DNA of 64,000 bases from Zygnema cylindricum (taxonomy: Eukaryota; Streptophyta; Zygnematophyceae; Zygnematales; Zygnemataceae). The DNA lies in the NCBI GenBank assembly GCA_037447655.1, contig JBBHKE010001834.1:124001-188000 (forward strand). Reading direction: 5' to 3'. The stretch's first letter is position 1; every line of letters begins with the position of its first letter. The position numbers and the translations under genes are program-made. Below are positions 46,401 to 58,800 of this stretch, piece by piece. The notes under the pieces are model-generated. The model was not told the DNA's origin. It searched no databases and saw only the letters and a list, made by a program, of their open reading frames with translations.

Positions 46401-48762
46401 CAGGAGAATCGCTATGTGCTAATCAATCATGCATTGCAGTTCAATTCCTTTGAGGATTTGCAAAAGATTTTCATAGAGTACAAGGCAAAATTAAACAAGC
46501 ACATCTAAACATCCTAGCAACATAATAATTATTACTCAGTTGCATGCTTCTGAACAAAATGCCATTAATGTGCTAAACCCATATGAGAAAACTCATCACT
46601 AAAGGACTTGGTAATGTCGGCATATTAAGCACTTACGTGATCCTAGCTTGAATACAAAACATATCTAGCCTGCTAGCATGTATTCCCTACAAGTACAATA
46701 ATAGATACGGTGGTATAAGTGTTAGAAGTTCCATACGTCCAATGTTTCATATGAAGAACTTATGCAAGGATGCTTCCCAGTGTCTCTCTACAGTTGCTTT
46801 ATGCTAGCAAAAGGTAGTTTTTGTGGGTTTCTGGGATTGTGTTCTTCATCAAAACAGACTGGGATTTGCGATAGATATTAACTCCTGAAAATTGACATGC
46901 TTATGACAGTTAGTTGACCTTCACAAGTGACCAAAAGAGGAAACTACTCGGGAATGCTAATTAAATATCTGAGAAAACCTAATGTTAGTGTAACTCACTT
47001 CATCTTTGTTGGAACCAGCATATGCCAGGCCCAGCCCCATAATGGCACCTATTCGAATTGTCGGATCCTCTTTCTCGACAGACTCATACAGAAGAGCATA
47101 AGCCTGCGGCATAAAAACATCACAAAATTTATGCCTGTGTTAAAAAGGAGCTTCAGAAAGAGATAACGAGAATGTGACAAAAGACTGCCTTGACGAGCCA
47201 GTAAGTCGATGCTCTTAAAATTTCCCGCTGGGTATAACACACAGGTGAGGGAGAAAACAAGTCTCAAGGAGAGTTGGATTTAATGAGGAAGCTGAGAAAC
47301 TCACCGGATCACACTCATTACGAACTCCACAATTGACAATACCAACAGCTAACAAGGCTCCTGCAACAATGTTGTTATCTTGACTATAAAGGTACTTGTC
47401 GATCTTTGGAAGACCTCCATCAACATCCCATAGGACAATGAGACCCTGCAAAAATCCAAAACCAAGGTCAGTTACATTGAAAATCAATGACTCATCCATG
47501 CAATAGATCTCAAAAAGCCTCTAAAAAAGAGCTAAATTGCGGATGACAAATTCCAACAGCAACTGAAACCAGGCAACAGCGAAGCCAGCAATACTACTCC
47601 TCCAATATCTTTATCTATAATAGGAAAAGAAACTATATCCAGAAATCCTTGTACAACAATGACTAGACCCATATCAAACAACCATCGTTGGCAAGCAAAT
47701 GTACACTATACATGTCTGACATAAGAAACTAATAACCATCCTTTGTGGAGAAGGAAACTAATAATCGTGATTCTGACTTTCCGCTGCTTTTAAAACACTG
47801 GTTGTGACGAAAGGAATACCAAAAAAAACGTAATGATAACAAGGGCATGTGCCTCACCAAGCTACCAGCTGCACTGATTTTTCCATGCTCCTTGTTCTTA
47901 AACAGCCAGCTTCCAGCCATACCACTGCTTGAAGCTGGGTCTGTTGCTGTCATTAACTTATCCTGAAAAAGAAAAAAAAAAAACCACACCTCCAACTCCT
48001 ATTAGCACATCATACTAGCCTCCGCAAGTTTTCCGTGGTAACTCTTCTGCCACATGATTTATGAATATGAACATCGTAAAATTTTCAACACGGAGAGAGG
48101 ATTCAGTAGTAAAAAATAATAATATAGAATGCCCAGTCCGGCGCAGATAAGAATGTCCATTCTTCTCCCGCATTAACATTGTACAACATCCAAAAGCCTC
48201 AAAAAAAGTAGAAAAATAGGGCAAACATGGCTGAAGCTCAGTCCGCACAGATAGGTATGTACCTGCCCAAAACCAGCATTTACAAAACCATTGACAAAAG
48301 TCGCTGCCAAGTTTTGTCGAGCAGAATCCACACTCAACTGAGCAGTTGCCCGGCCGTCTATCAAGTGGTTCTGCCAACCAGGAGTGCACCAAGAATGCCA
48401 TCAAAAAGCGTACACTATGCAAACAGGAAGTTAAAATGGCAACAACCTCAAAAGAAGGTCATACTGGTCATGTCAGTCCTGACTTGCCCAACCAAGAGTT
48501 TTAAGTTACAGGTTAGTCTGGGATTAGGAAAAAGACTTCATCTTTTTCACAAGTTATGCTGCCAAAGAAGCCGTGACCTTTCTCTACTGCCCAGAAGCTC
48601 ACTCCCATTCCATTACAAGAAGGAAAACTCTCAAATCCCTTGAGGTCACCTCTATCTAACCCAAAAAATTCAAGCACAGCAAAGAGAGATTTCAACCTCG
48701 GACAATGGAACATAATCATAAACACATAAAGATCAAGTAACAGATGAGGGAATAAAAGAGAG

Positions 48763-48815
<53 letters not shown>

Positions 48816-51800
48816 AGAAAAAGAAGAAGATAGCTTGAGGTAAACAACGACAAATCCTAACCACGAATAATGTCTCACTTTGTAGATATCTTCAGGGGCC
48901 TTTGGTTCCATCACATCCAAGTCGCGTGCGAGAGTCAAATACCATTCACTCAGCTTACTGCTGCTGAGGATCTCTTGAAGAGCCTCTCTTTCTTGGTCAT
49001 TAGCAAGAGTCGAGTCATCCTCCAGATCCAGTACAAACCCCTGGTGACATGCAAGAACAGAAACATATGAATTTTTCGAAATGTCTTTCATAAATTCACA
49101 TTTACCTCAACTGAGAAACGGAAAAAAAAACACCTACAATTGGCCAAAAGGTGATGCCTGTACCTGGCGAGCCAGAATGTAAGCCAATTGCTTCTTCTCA
49201 AGTCCTTCAGAGGCTGTGAATGTTGCCTTCACATACTGCACAAGGCCCTTCCAATGTAACAGTAAGATAAACTCAAAACTTCAGAGACACTTGAAATGGA
49301 ATAGTGACAGTATGCAAGCTTATGAATATTGACCGTTGAAAACAAGAAGTGTGTCCAGTAATTAATCTTGAAAAGTAACCTACATTATCTTTACAGCGAA
49401 CAAACGAGTAATCTGCCAATATAACCAAAGGCTTCCAAAATTAGATAAAAATAAACCCCACGAGTCCAAATAAATGCCAGCTTTAGCTGACTTGCTCATA
49501 GCAGGAGACAAAATTCAGCAAAAGGTTGAAAAATTATGTCCATTCATCATAAAATCAAACAATAGTTGTGGTGAAGTAAAAGAGACTTAGAATGGCGAAA
49601 AGCAAATTTTGCAGTGCATAAGTATCATCAATTTCAGAAAACACAAAAATGCCATCTGCTTTAGAACAGCATAATGCTGCACATTGATCATGAAGATGAG
49701 AAAAAAATAGAAGATATGTACTGGAATACTGTGCTTTCCAAAAAAAACATTGCTGAGATACCCTGTAAACTTGCACAGAAGGGGGACCCAGGAGGGCAAG
49801 TCGGAATCCCTGATCTACATACTTGGGAGACATACAAACCAGTGATTGTAAAAAAGTGCGTCTTGAATCATAGGATGTTCTTTAGCAATAATCATTTTCC
49901 AAATAAAATTAAGGTTATTATTACACTCATATAAATCTCGACAAAATTGCTTTAAAATGTACGTTTTGCTAAAAATGGAGTTTTAAACATGGCCTAATAG
50001 ATTTAAGAGTTGAATCTTGCCTCAAGATTGTCCATCCGAAGGGCCACTCGCAATGCATCCGGATACTTGTGAACTTTGGTGTATATCTTGTATGCCACTT
50101 CCAAAACCAGCATATCATCCGGCTCTGGAACATAGCTGCCATAGATAAAGTTTAAGCCCAACCCATGTCTCATTTCTCCACACCATTTACGAAGTTAACC
50201 CTTAGCTTCTGATATCTAAGTTTTTTATGGATTAAGAGTTGAAAAGTTTTTGTATTGATTAAGAAGTAAACCATAAGTTCATGATGCCCTAAGCTTTCAA
50301 TTGAATAAGAAAATCACCCTAAGTTCATAACGCCCTAAGGTTTCTATTCGTTAAAAAATCTTCTAAGTTCATGATGCCTTAAACTGCTATTGACTCAGAA
50401 GTTAACCCCGGTTCATGAAGACCTAGGCTTTCAATTCTCAAAACTTTCTAGCTGGAATAAGAAACAGATCCCAGGTATCTAACCAATAAACAATCTGAGG
50501 ATTCTTTATCGTGCTACTAGATGGCTACTATAGACACTAAGACACCCTAGAGAAACATCAAGATCCGAACTTAAACCATCGGAAGGGAGAATGAATTCAT
50601 TAAAAAAAAAAGGGCCCCCCAAAAACCCTATTGGCATGGGACTTCCGCAACAATTTTGAAGTTCACTCAAGTGAAAAAGGTATGGTTAAACCAAAAAATT
50701 TCACAGCTTTGCCCAAAATCTCAACTAAACAACGTTAGCACCTCAGCACCTCTTAACACCTTATGCCGCTTTTAGTATGATCCTGAAGACAGTAGTACTG
50801 CACTCCTAGGCAGGCTCCAAGTCACCTTCATACTACCATAGCTGTTTTCCTCCCATCTCCCTTCAAAGTCTAATTTCCCACTCTATCTCCCTCCTCCCGT
50901 CATTATGTGCCCTACACTACTTGCACATCACCTCACCCCCATTTTAATCCACAGGCTTTAATCGCTATCTGGACAAGAATCTACAACTTCCCAAGAAACC
51001 TACTATCCCTGAAAGAAATAGATAATGTGATACTTAAGCAGGTTGAACAGTGACTCAAATCAGCATATCCTTCTCCAGGACTCAAACATAAACAAGGATA
51101 GTGGAAGACATAACGGCCAGAGTGACACATACCTGGCACAGCTAGTAAGATAGAGGCAAGTTCTATGATAGTTAGGAGTGTCAATCTGTTCGACCAACAG
51201 CTCCAAGCTATCCACCTGCACAAAACAGGACACGCATATTACATTGAGTCCTGATTGACTAGAAACTGGTTAAAACTCTGCATAATTATAGGTCAGAAGG
51301 GCTGAAAATCCTCTTTCAACAAAATGCACTAGCACACTATTAGATGGATTCTTCTACTTAATAGATTATTTCAAGAATTGACAACTTGATCATCTTGCAA
51401 ACCCTTTTCATGAGGTAACATAGGCTGCATAAGTTATGCCCTTGGGTAGAAAACCTCTCTCATTATACCTTAAAGCCCGCTTTGCACAGAAACGAAATTG
51501 AGATTCTCGTGTAAAAGCTGGTCAAGAAGGTCAGCCAAACAATTTGTCTGGATGCTAAAGTGTTTTCTCAATAACTTCCAATTACCACTCGAAGTTTGGG
51601 CAAGCACTCATGCAACCTTACTAGCATGTTAAAGAAAAATAGTTGGGGGAGATGTTAAACCAAAATACACTTTCCACGTTTATGGTCCCACATGATTTGC
51701 ACATTTTAGTTTTGCCAATTCAATTTTGTCCTTCCCAATTTCGGTGTTGAAGAGAAAGGCAGACTAACATTAATCAGCTTTATTAAACCTATGAAAAACC

Positions 51801-54800
51801 CAGGTTAGGAGTTGAGTGTCTAAAACTATGAGAAATTACTTTAGTTTCAATATGTGCATATTGAAATGAAAGAATCAGAATCTACCTCCATCAGAAGATC
51901 CACCGCCTCTGGTTCCGCATTATGCTGCAAAAACACATACCCTTCCAGTCTGAGACACAAAATCCAGTTGCCAAAGTTCTCGGTTCTCCAGTAGTAAGGG
52001 CCAGTATAAATAGAAACATTCACTACTTTTAATTCCTGTACTTACCTGTCACATCAATTATACTTTGGCATAGAGTTAAGGCGATATGCATCGTGCCTAA
52101 TTGCACCTGGTAAGGAAGCTCTTGGCCATGATTGAGATGACAGGTTTAATGGATGGTTTGCATAAACTTAAAACATGGTCATGGACTTTTGGAAAAGTGG
52201 CAAGTACAAATCTCGCCATGTAAAACACACACACAGACACACACACACACACATACACACACACACACATACACAACACACTAATAAAAGGCTTGGAGGC
52301 TTGGAAAAAGACAACTAAATATTCACCAAGGAATTAATCTTCTTTCCCTTCCTCCACATGATGTAAAGAATGTACTTCGTTGGACAAAAATTATCAATTA
52401 ACAATTTAGGGCCCTGTTCTTATTATGTCATAAAATGTTGACAGCACCAACTTAGAAGGCAGCTTGCTATCTGACAGGTTCTATGGGCTTTAAACTCCAA
52501 CAGCAAAAGTCCAATAGTCCAGTAGTAAAGCTTCTGAAAGTAAAGAACAAACAAAATCTTACCTGTACATGAAAGGGAACAATCTGATTCACCAGTTCCA
52601 TCAGGTCATCAACTAGCTTTTCGTCAACCTGTTTCACCATGAAAAGCAAACATATCCCTATTTATAGCTCCAAAAATAGCATGTAAGAATTGAAGCTACA
52701 GACATATCTGCGAATGCGTAAATAGCTCTGGCGACAATTTACAACTTAACATATAAATGAAAGACTGTCATAAAGAGCTTTACCTGCCGTTGTTGATACT
52801 CCTGGCCAATCTCACCAGCTAAGTTCCTGAATACAATCCAAAAAAAATAAAGCATCGCAAGTTCAGGTGAAGAATTCAATAATAAGTTTGCCGCTTTTCC
52901 CACTCATTATATTTTTTTGAATGAGTAGAGCAGAGGCTTCTCTAACATGCACTCTATGTGTTACCCTGTCCCATGATTTTTCCAAAGAGTGAAATAGAGA
53001 GGTCAGGAGACAGAAAAAATGAGATTATGAATTTGATACTTCACCTGACATATTCATGGCCCCATGAGCCTATGTCCCCAGCTGAACCTAGAAGGCGGTA
53101 CTTCAAGCTCTCCTGCACAGCAAAGTAAAGGTGAATCTCAGAAAAAACATTAAATAAACAAAAGAGACCAAAATTCTGCGCAAAAACATACACAACAATC
53201 TTAGACCTAAAAAAATCCGTACCACCACATCAATGCCATGAACCAGGAATGTCTGCTGTACAAGTTCACCCTCCAGAAAATCTATCAGACCCGTAATCAT
53301 CAAAAAATCATCATCAAGTCCTTTACAGAAGACCACTCACTCGAGCACCATCCTCCGACATCGTCATAGCCAGCACAGATATTACATCTGCGAGATAAAC
53401 CTGCCCCAACACAAAGCCCAAAGAAACTCTCAAGATATCTTCTGAAGGCATCTGACAAAATAACAAAAAGCAACAACAAAAATGTAAGGCGAGCAAAATC
53501 TTCATTCACCAACAAACTGACAGCAGTAACAGAAAATTGACAGGAATAATCACTAAGAATACAGAAAAAAACAGAGAGAAAACAACAAATAAATCCCACA
53601 AATGATCATAATCACAGCCCACTCAAGCACAAAAAAAGTAAAATACCAGCATTAGGGCAAACTGACCTTATTATCTTCTGCAATAATGTCATAGGCTGCC
53701 TTCAATGTTTTATAGTGTGGACGCAAAAATTTCAAAGGCTTGGGAACAGAAGTCATGGAGCTAGTAGCAGTTCGGATTTCTTGCCTGTAAAAATCAAACT
53801 CCAACTCAGTCCTCTGTCGAACGAGTGATAAGAAAGTTAGCGATAAAAGAATTTGCTAAAAAAAAAAGACGGATTTCTTGCCTTTAGACATCAGACTCCA
53901 ATTCAGTCCTCTGCCAGATGTATAATATAAAAAATTGTTAAAAAAACCATGGGACATATTGTTATGCAGCCTGCCAAACTGTTCCAGAAAAATAAAACGT
54001 TATGACCAATTTTTATCTCAAAGGGAAAACTACAGCAGTAAAGACATTAAAAAAAGCTAAAGTCAGGCTAAATATATGCCCCTATTCACACTTCCAGAAC
54101 CTATGTAAAGTCCAACATAAATTTTTAAAGTTGTCAAAAATATCTCAGATACTCCTATACCTACTTCGGCTTAAAGACTGAATTTCGTAACCTTTATCAC
54201 AGGAATTCACTCCAAGAGAGTATGGAATGTACAAGTATCGAAAGAAGTAATAAACATGGTACATATTTTCCTTACCTCATGTTTTCAAGTGCCAACTTCT
54301 GAACCCCTGGCTCAGGGTCTTGAACGCGTTCGACTAAAAGCTCTAAAGCTTCTTTTAACTGTATATCTTCATCAGACTGCAACAATTGCCCATAAAATCA
54401 AAAATTACATCAAGTCAAATGATGACTTGAAAGTGCAAATTCTTGATAGATGATAATTCATGATAGATGTCGTGTAGGAAAATACAAATGTCTCTGTGGT
54501 AAGTGTCAATACATATTACCGTTTTACTTCAATTGCAAAAAAAAACTAGAGAACTATTACCTGTTTCTGCATGTTCCAAACGGAGAAATTTGCGTCTCCC
54601 GGAAACTGACAAACAAGAAAGGAAAGTATACTCTGCCGTATAACATCTAACCAAAATGTTAAAGAAAACACTTACGAGATCTTCTTCTTTCTTTTCATCT
54701 TTCTTCTTCTTATTCTCTTTCTTTACGTCCTTGACATTCCCTGCTGGTTTACTTGCAGGCTTCCCATCCTTGTCTTCTTCCATCTTCTCCACCTTTCCGT

Positions 54801-54822
54801 TTTCTTGAGGATCAGGAGCCAT
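40482..54822 (-). CDS. RPN1: 26S proteasome regulatory subunit RPN1 (PSMD2 homologue)
   Basis: Scaffold subunit of the 19S base that docks ubiquitin receptors and ubiquitin-like-domain shuttle proteins. I reconstruct 25 exons (minus strand): 54822-54676, 54376-54276, 53784-53667, 53400-53341, 53112-53045, 52826-52784, 52628-52563, 51924-51886, 51215-51133, 50135-50021, 49235-49164, 49040-48879, 48370-48263, 47962-47858, 47445-47305, 47103-46999, 46150-45932, 45391-45278, 45071-44853, 44152-44093, 43712-43599, 43286-43201, 42694-42586, 41958-41780, 40566-40482. These sum to 2,718 nt, in frame throughout: 905 residues, usual for the family. The N-terminus is Lys/Glu-rich and disordered. The middle and C-terminal half hold the proteasome/cyclosome repeats ([57 protein letters not shown]). 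The C-terminus has [12 protein letters not shown] and ends [20 protein letters not shown]. Identification is very secure; the complete frame suggests a functional gene. Confidence 0.97.
42322..42390. repeat. CT/CA/C-rich microsatellite in RPN1 intron 23
   Basis: Runs of ctctct, cacaca and a C run in the intron between exons 23 and 24. Non-coding. Confidence 0.85.
42718..42970. repeat. ~70-bp tandem repeat in RPN1 intron 22
   Basis: The phrase tttctttagacta recurs at about 42750, 42820 and 42889 (period 69-70 bp), each followed by tgctg or tactgcagcc and aaa-cc words. A fourth, partial copy starts near 42960. Entirely intronic. Confidence 0.85.
46127..46392 (-). repeat. Duplicated 3' splice-site region of RPN1 exon 17 in intron 16
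   Basis: 46127-46270 (first 24 nt of exon 17 plus its upstream intron) is partly duplicated at 46272-46392. aactggagttaagagccc and agaagctgca are shared, as is a tail ending gaa-gcat...ctag. The copy places a second ttgcag acceptor and exon 17-like start upstream of the real one on the transcribed strand. Confidence 0.8.
48766..48830. repeat. GA microsatellite in RPN1 intron 12
   Basis: About 40 bp of nearly pure (ag)n on the plus strand, with imperfect gaaaga flanks. Confidence 0.95.
50190..50450. repeat. Degenerate ~60-bp repeat in RPN1 intron 9
   Basis: Four to five loose copies of a unit containing taagttcatga(t/c)gccctaagc and tttcaattgaat-like words, beginning near 50200, 50270, 50325, 50370 and 50410. 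Non-coding. Confidence 0.75.
52225..52276. repeat. CA microsatellite in RPN1 intron 7
   Basis: Nearly pure (ca)n with interspersed aga and ata interruptions, within the intron between exons 7 and 8. Confidence 0.95.
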
Positions 54823-55846
54823 GGCTAGTTTTTCGAAACCTAGCTAATGAGAAAACTTTACTGAGTTTTAAGACTCCTCAGAAGAAATTTCCAGGTATGT
54901 CCAACAATCAGCCTCTGGCAACGTTATCTGTAAAAGACAAAGAATTTAAACATAAAAAACACGAAAAACCACTGATTTCCACAATATGATTCGTAAAAAA
55001 GTGGAATCTACCGGATATTATATGCACAGATAATCTGAAACACGACACGCCAATAATGATACACAAGTAAAGGCAAGAGAGTTAACAAACACAAAATTGA
55101 CCTGCTTTGTGCCCTTTTGACACAAATGGCTGTTGTCTATACCTTTGTAGTTCAAACTGCAAATTTGAGAGAAACAATCAATAAAGAAAATTAAAACAAC
55201 CGAACAAACACCCCGTACAAGGCAAACATGGAAATAGTGTTTCATCATGGGAAATTTCCACACATTTTGCAAGCTCCGCACTGAATCTCCGCACTGTTTC
55301 GTCCATACTTATTGTAATAGCGCAAAAAATATTTTGGTCATTCCATCTTATACCCGTACTGTACAGGCATCCGGTTATAATACGCGTATTACGGGGTTAC
55401 TGGAGTACTTTTTGCGCACATTAAAACTGTTTCGTCTCGTACCGTACCGTAGAACCAATCAACCAGAGCCAGAACTTCGGCCAGGACGTTACAGTACATT
55501 ATAGTACAGTACCGAGCAGTACAGTACTGTACCTTGATATTTCAATTCTGCAATAATACAAAGCCTGCCCATATCCACGTGGCCCTATAAATAGCCGACA
55601 AGTGGAACACCGTATCTTAAACATTTGTGACGTACAATACCCAAAAAAAAAATGAACAGAGACGCTAACATTTTCACGCTAAATTAGGGTTTGCAAATTA
55701 GGTTTTTTTCTTCACCCTCTCAAGTCTCAACTTCTAACATTTAGGTTGACTTTTACCAACAACCATATGCCACGTGACGCCCACTCCTGAAGATTGCCCA
55801 GGTAGTCCATGGCGTCTCGGGCTCTTTGAGGCGCTTGCACGGTGAT
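54823..55846. promoter_or_regulatory. Shared promoter between RPN1 and the SGNH gene
   Basis: 1,024 bp separate the two divergent start codons. On the plus side are a TATA box, tataaatag (55586-55594), and a G-box, CACGTG (55576-55581), directly upstream of it. A second CACGTG lies at 55771-55776. About a dozen GTAC cores cluster between 55350 and 55640, including cgtacaa at 55631. The sequence does not show an equally clear TATA box for RPN1. Confidence 0.65.
55652..55687 (+). other. Upstream open frames in the SGNH 5' leader
   Basis: Three short ATG-started frames lie between the TATA box and the chosen start: 55652-55687 (11 codons), 55767-55790 (7 codons) and 55809-55829 (6 codons). All end before the main ATG at 55847. 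The last is only 17 nt upstream and out of frame with it. They may lower translation of the main frame. Confidence 0.5.
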
Positions 55847-58800
55847 ATGGCGACTCCATTTCTCGTTCGTCACAAGTTAAGGCTTTCCTCTTGTCGTTTA
55901 ACTTACGGATTCATTCTCGTCTTGCTGCTTGGTCTCTTCCTTCACGGCAGCTACTTTAGTCAGTCCTCGCACGTGCAGGAGGATAAAACCCGTGGCGTTA
56001 GTAGGTCTTTTTTTACACGGCTTAGAAAAGTATCATGGAGCCCTCTGCATGGAATGATGCGTGGCAACACCGGGGAGGCTGATGATTTGGCCGGAAATTA
56101 CAACTTCAAGAGCGAATCAGAAGCAAGGAAGAGTCGAGAACTTCTGGTTAATTGGCATCCTTCCGTACCATCTATTCTTCTAAGAAAAGCTGTTGCTTAT
56201 GAAGGAGATCTTCTTCGAATGGATAAATTTCTATACAAGGTGCTGGAGTGTTGGCCATGAACGTTTGTTAAGTAACATATATGGAAAAAAAAGGATCAAC
56301 AGGGTTTCAATTTGAATTCCTTCTCTAGGGCTGCTGTTTCTTCATTGTTGATCAATCTGCTCACAAAATGCTTAAAAAAAAACTCGCAAGTTGACGATAA
56401 ATTCCAAATACTTCTTCTTCAGTTTCTCTCCTTCCCTCCATGTGCTTCTCCCTCGTTCCCTTCTCCCCCTTGCCCTCTCCCTTGCCCTCTCCCTCGTCTC
56501 CTCGTCGCCTTCCTTCTCCCTCTCCCTCCGCCTCTCCCCTCTCCCTCTCCCTTTCCCTCTCCCCCTCCCCTCCCCCTCCAATTGTCGTGAGATCTAGGGG
56601 AATAGAGAAGTGTTGATAAATATTGAACATTTTAGTTTTTTTTTTTTTTTGGCAAAGGTATCAGGTGGCAGTGGAGAGGAAGCCAGTGACTGTTTTGGCA
56701 ATGGGTAGCAGTTGTACTTCGGAACTTGCTGGAAGAAAAGGCCCTCAATTGAAATTGTTAAACCTTGAAGCTCACGAGTTTGAGAGGTATATTTGTCTGT
56801 CTGAACTCTGTTTTGATTTAGGCTTTGTTCTTGTGAACGTCTTTTTGACTCTATGTTTACATTGTTGTCAGTATTGCTTAGCAATTCTATCCTTTCTTAA
56901 ACCAATCTGTTTGTTGAATTTGAGGCGTTTTACTTGGTTTGAGATAGCACTTGAAATGCATGAATTGGATGGACTAATTTTGTGGAGGTTCTGCCTCTAT
57001 TGTATCAGCAGCTTCTGTTTACATCCTCATGGAGAGTAAGCCCAATGTTCATGTCTCAGAAGCAGTCGGATGTTGGCCATTCCTATCTCTTTTTATACGA
57101 TAGTTTGTCTTATTGTGTCAATTTTCGTATATATGGAAGGAATGAATATATAGCTTCTTACAATTTTATTTTCGCCTTCTTTGTCTCTCCAATGATCACC
57201 ATTGTTTATGCATGTGTTTGTAAAAAAGGAATTTCGTGCAAAATCGTATGTATTATTTTTTCTCCATCAGACTACACAAGCTGCAGATTCTTTTGCTTTA
57301 GAACATCAGGTTTTATACCATGTTCGTAACAATTAAATTCTCATCAATTCATCAGTGACAGAGCTTGTAACCTACCAACGATTTTGCTTAGAAGGACAAG
57401 GATGCTCATCTTGCCTCATCTTGGTGCACTTTTGAAAAAACTCAGTGGAAGTAAGTCTTAAACAGTCCTACACCGTTGCATGCCTTTCTTCTCCTTGCAT
57501 CTTCCGGTTTCTTTCCCACTTAGGCTTTTCTGACTCTTTAGACTTGCCTGTTGTCCCTCCCAGGGTTGTGAATGCCGATGGTTGGCTGAGTTCTGCGTTA
57601 GATACTTTGGTACGAGCATATCCCCCTCAAGAACCAAAAAGGTGGACCAATAAGAGCACCTCTGTCATTGTGGAGGAACCCTATTGGCTCCTCAACCTCG
57701 GTATTGGAGGCGTAGGTCCTGCCTCGTGGGCTGGTTGCCTAGGGTACAGTCTCCAATCTAATACCCATTATTTTAAACCAGGTGAAAATTCCTAAAAGTG
57801 ACCGATACATGCAGCATCTATGCATTACAGTCCTCACTGTAATTTGCATGAAATTTGCAACTTAAAATCCTTTTAATTCCACACTATTTAGGAATACATA
57901 TCAAGTGCTGCCTGTGCAATTTTGGCTCGTTCTATCTGGTTTTCCCTATAATGGGGTCACTACAGACAAGTAACTTAATTTGGCTTTGTCTGAAACAAGT
58001 CTGGCCTGCTGTAATTGTTATAAATTTGTCGTCCTCATTTCCCCCCTTGTCCTTTTCTGCGCTTTGGGTGAATGTTTTTGTTGCAGTCATACATTTTTTG
58101 GGATGCTGCCCAAAGCGGTGGATCTGGTGGTGGTGGAATGGTCCTTAGCAGATAACAATGATCACTTTCTAGAAAATCTTGATACTGTGCTTCAGTATAT
58201 TTTTCAAATGTGGGATCCACCTCCAGCTGTTCTTTTTGTCAATTTCTTCTTTTGGTGTCGGGGTAACCGTTGGTGTGGTGGAGGATCAGTGGTGAGAGTC
58301 AACCTTTTGAACCTTTTTCACCCCCTTTTTCTTTAAGAGCAGAGTCACTTTCCATGTCATTAACTGCCTGCTAAATGCTTCCATTTTCTGCTTTCGCGTT
58401 AGAATCGAATGAATGGGGACAGGAGAGGCTGATTTTTAGGGTGTGTCTTCCAGGTGGACCCACTGAATGGGAAGGAGAGATTGGGGAAGGAAGAACAACA
58501 AGCCTTGAGTTGGGACAACATTGGAGTTTTCAGTTTTCACTCTGGGCCAGGAAAAGGAGGAGGACGTGTATCAGAAGACAATATCACAGTTTTGGCTCAA
58601 TATTATGGCTTACCATCCATTTCTATGAGAAATGCTTTTTTTACATTAGCAGCACAAGGAGTGAGTTCTTGAATATCTCAAAAGATGGTTTGTGGTTTGG
58701 CACAAAAGATTGAGAAGTTCTGCGTCTCTCTATTCTCATCGTCAATATTTTAATACCTTTACACTCGCGTAAGAAACATGAATTGATGTTCAGAAGAAAG

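Noticed and set aside
48513-49091. 192-codon minus-strand frame with a Ser/Leu run
   Set aside because: It is RPN1 exon 12 read on into its intron through the GA microsatellite.
57356-57450. Extra exon between SGNH exons 2 and 3
   Set aside because: Good-looking splice sites, but its 95 nt break the frame, while exon 2 joins 57564 directly in frame.
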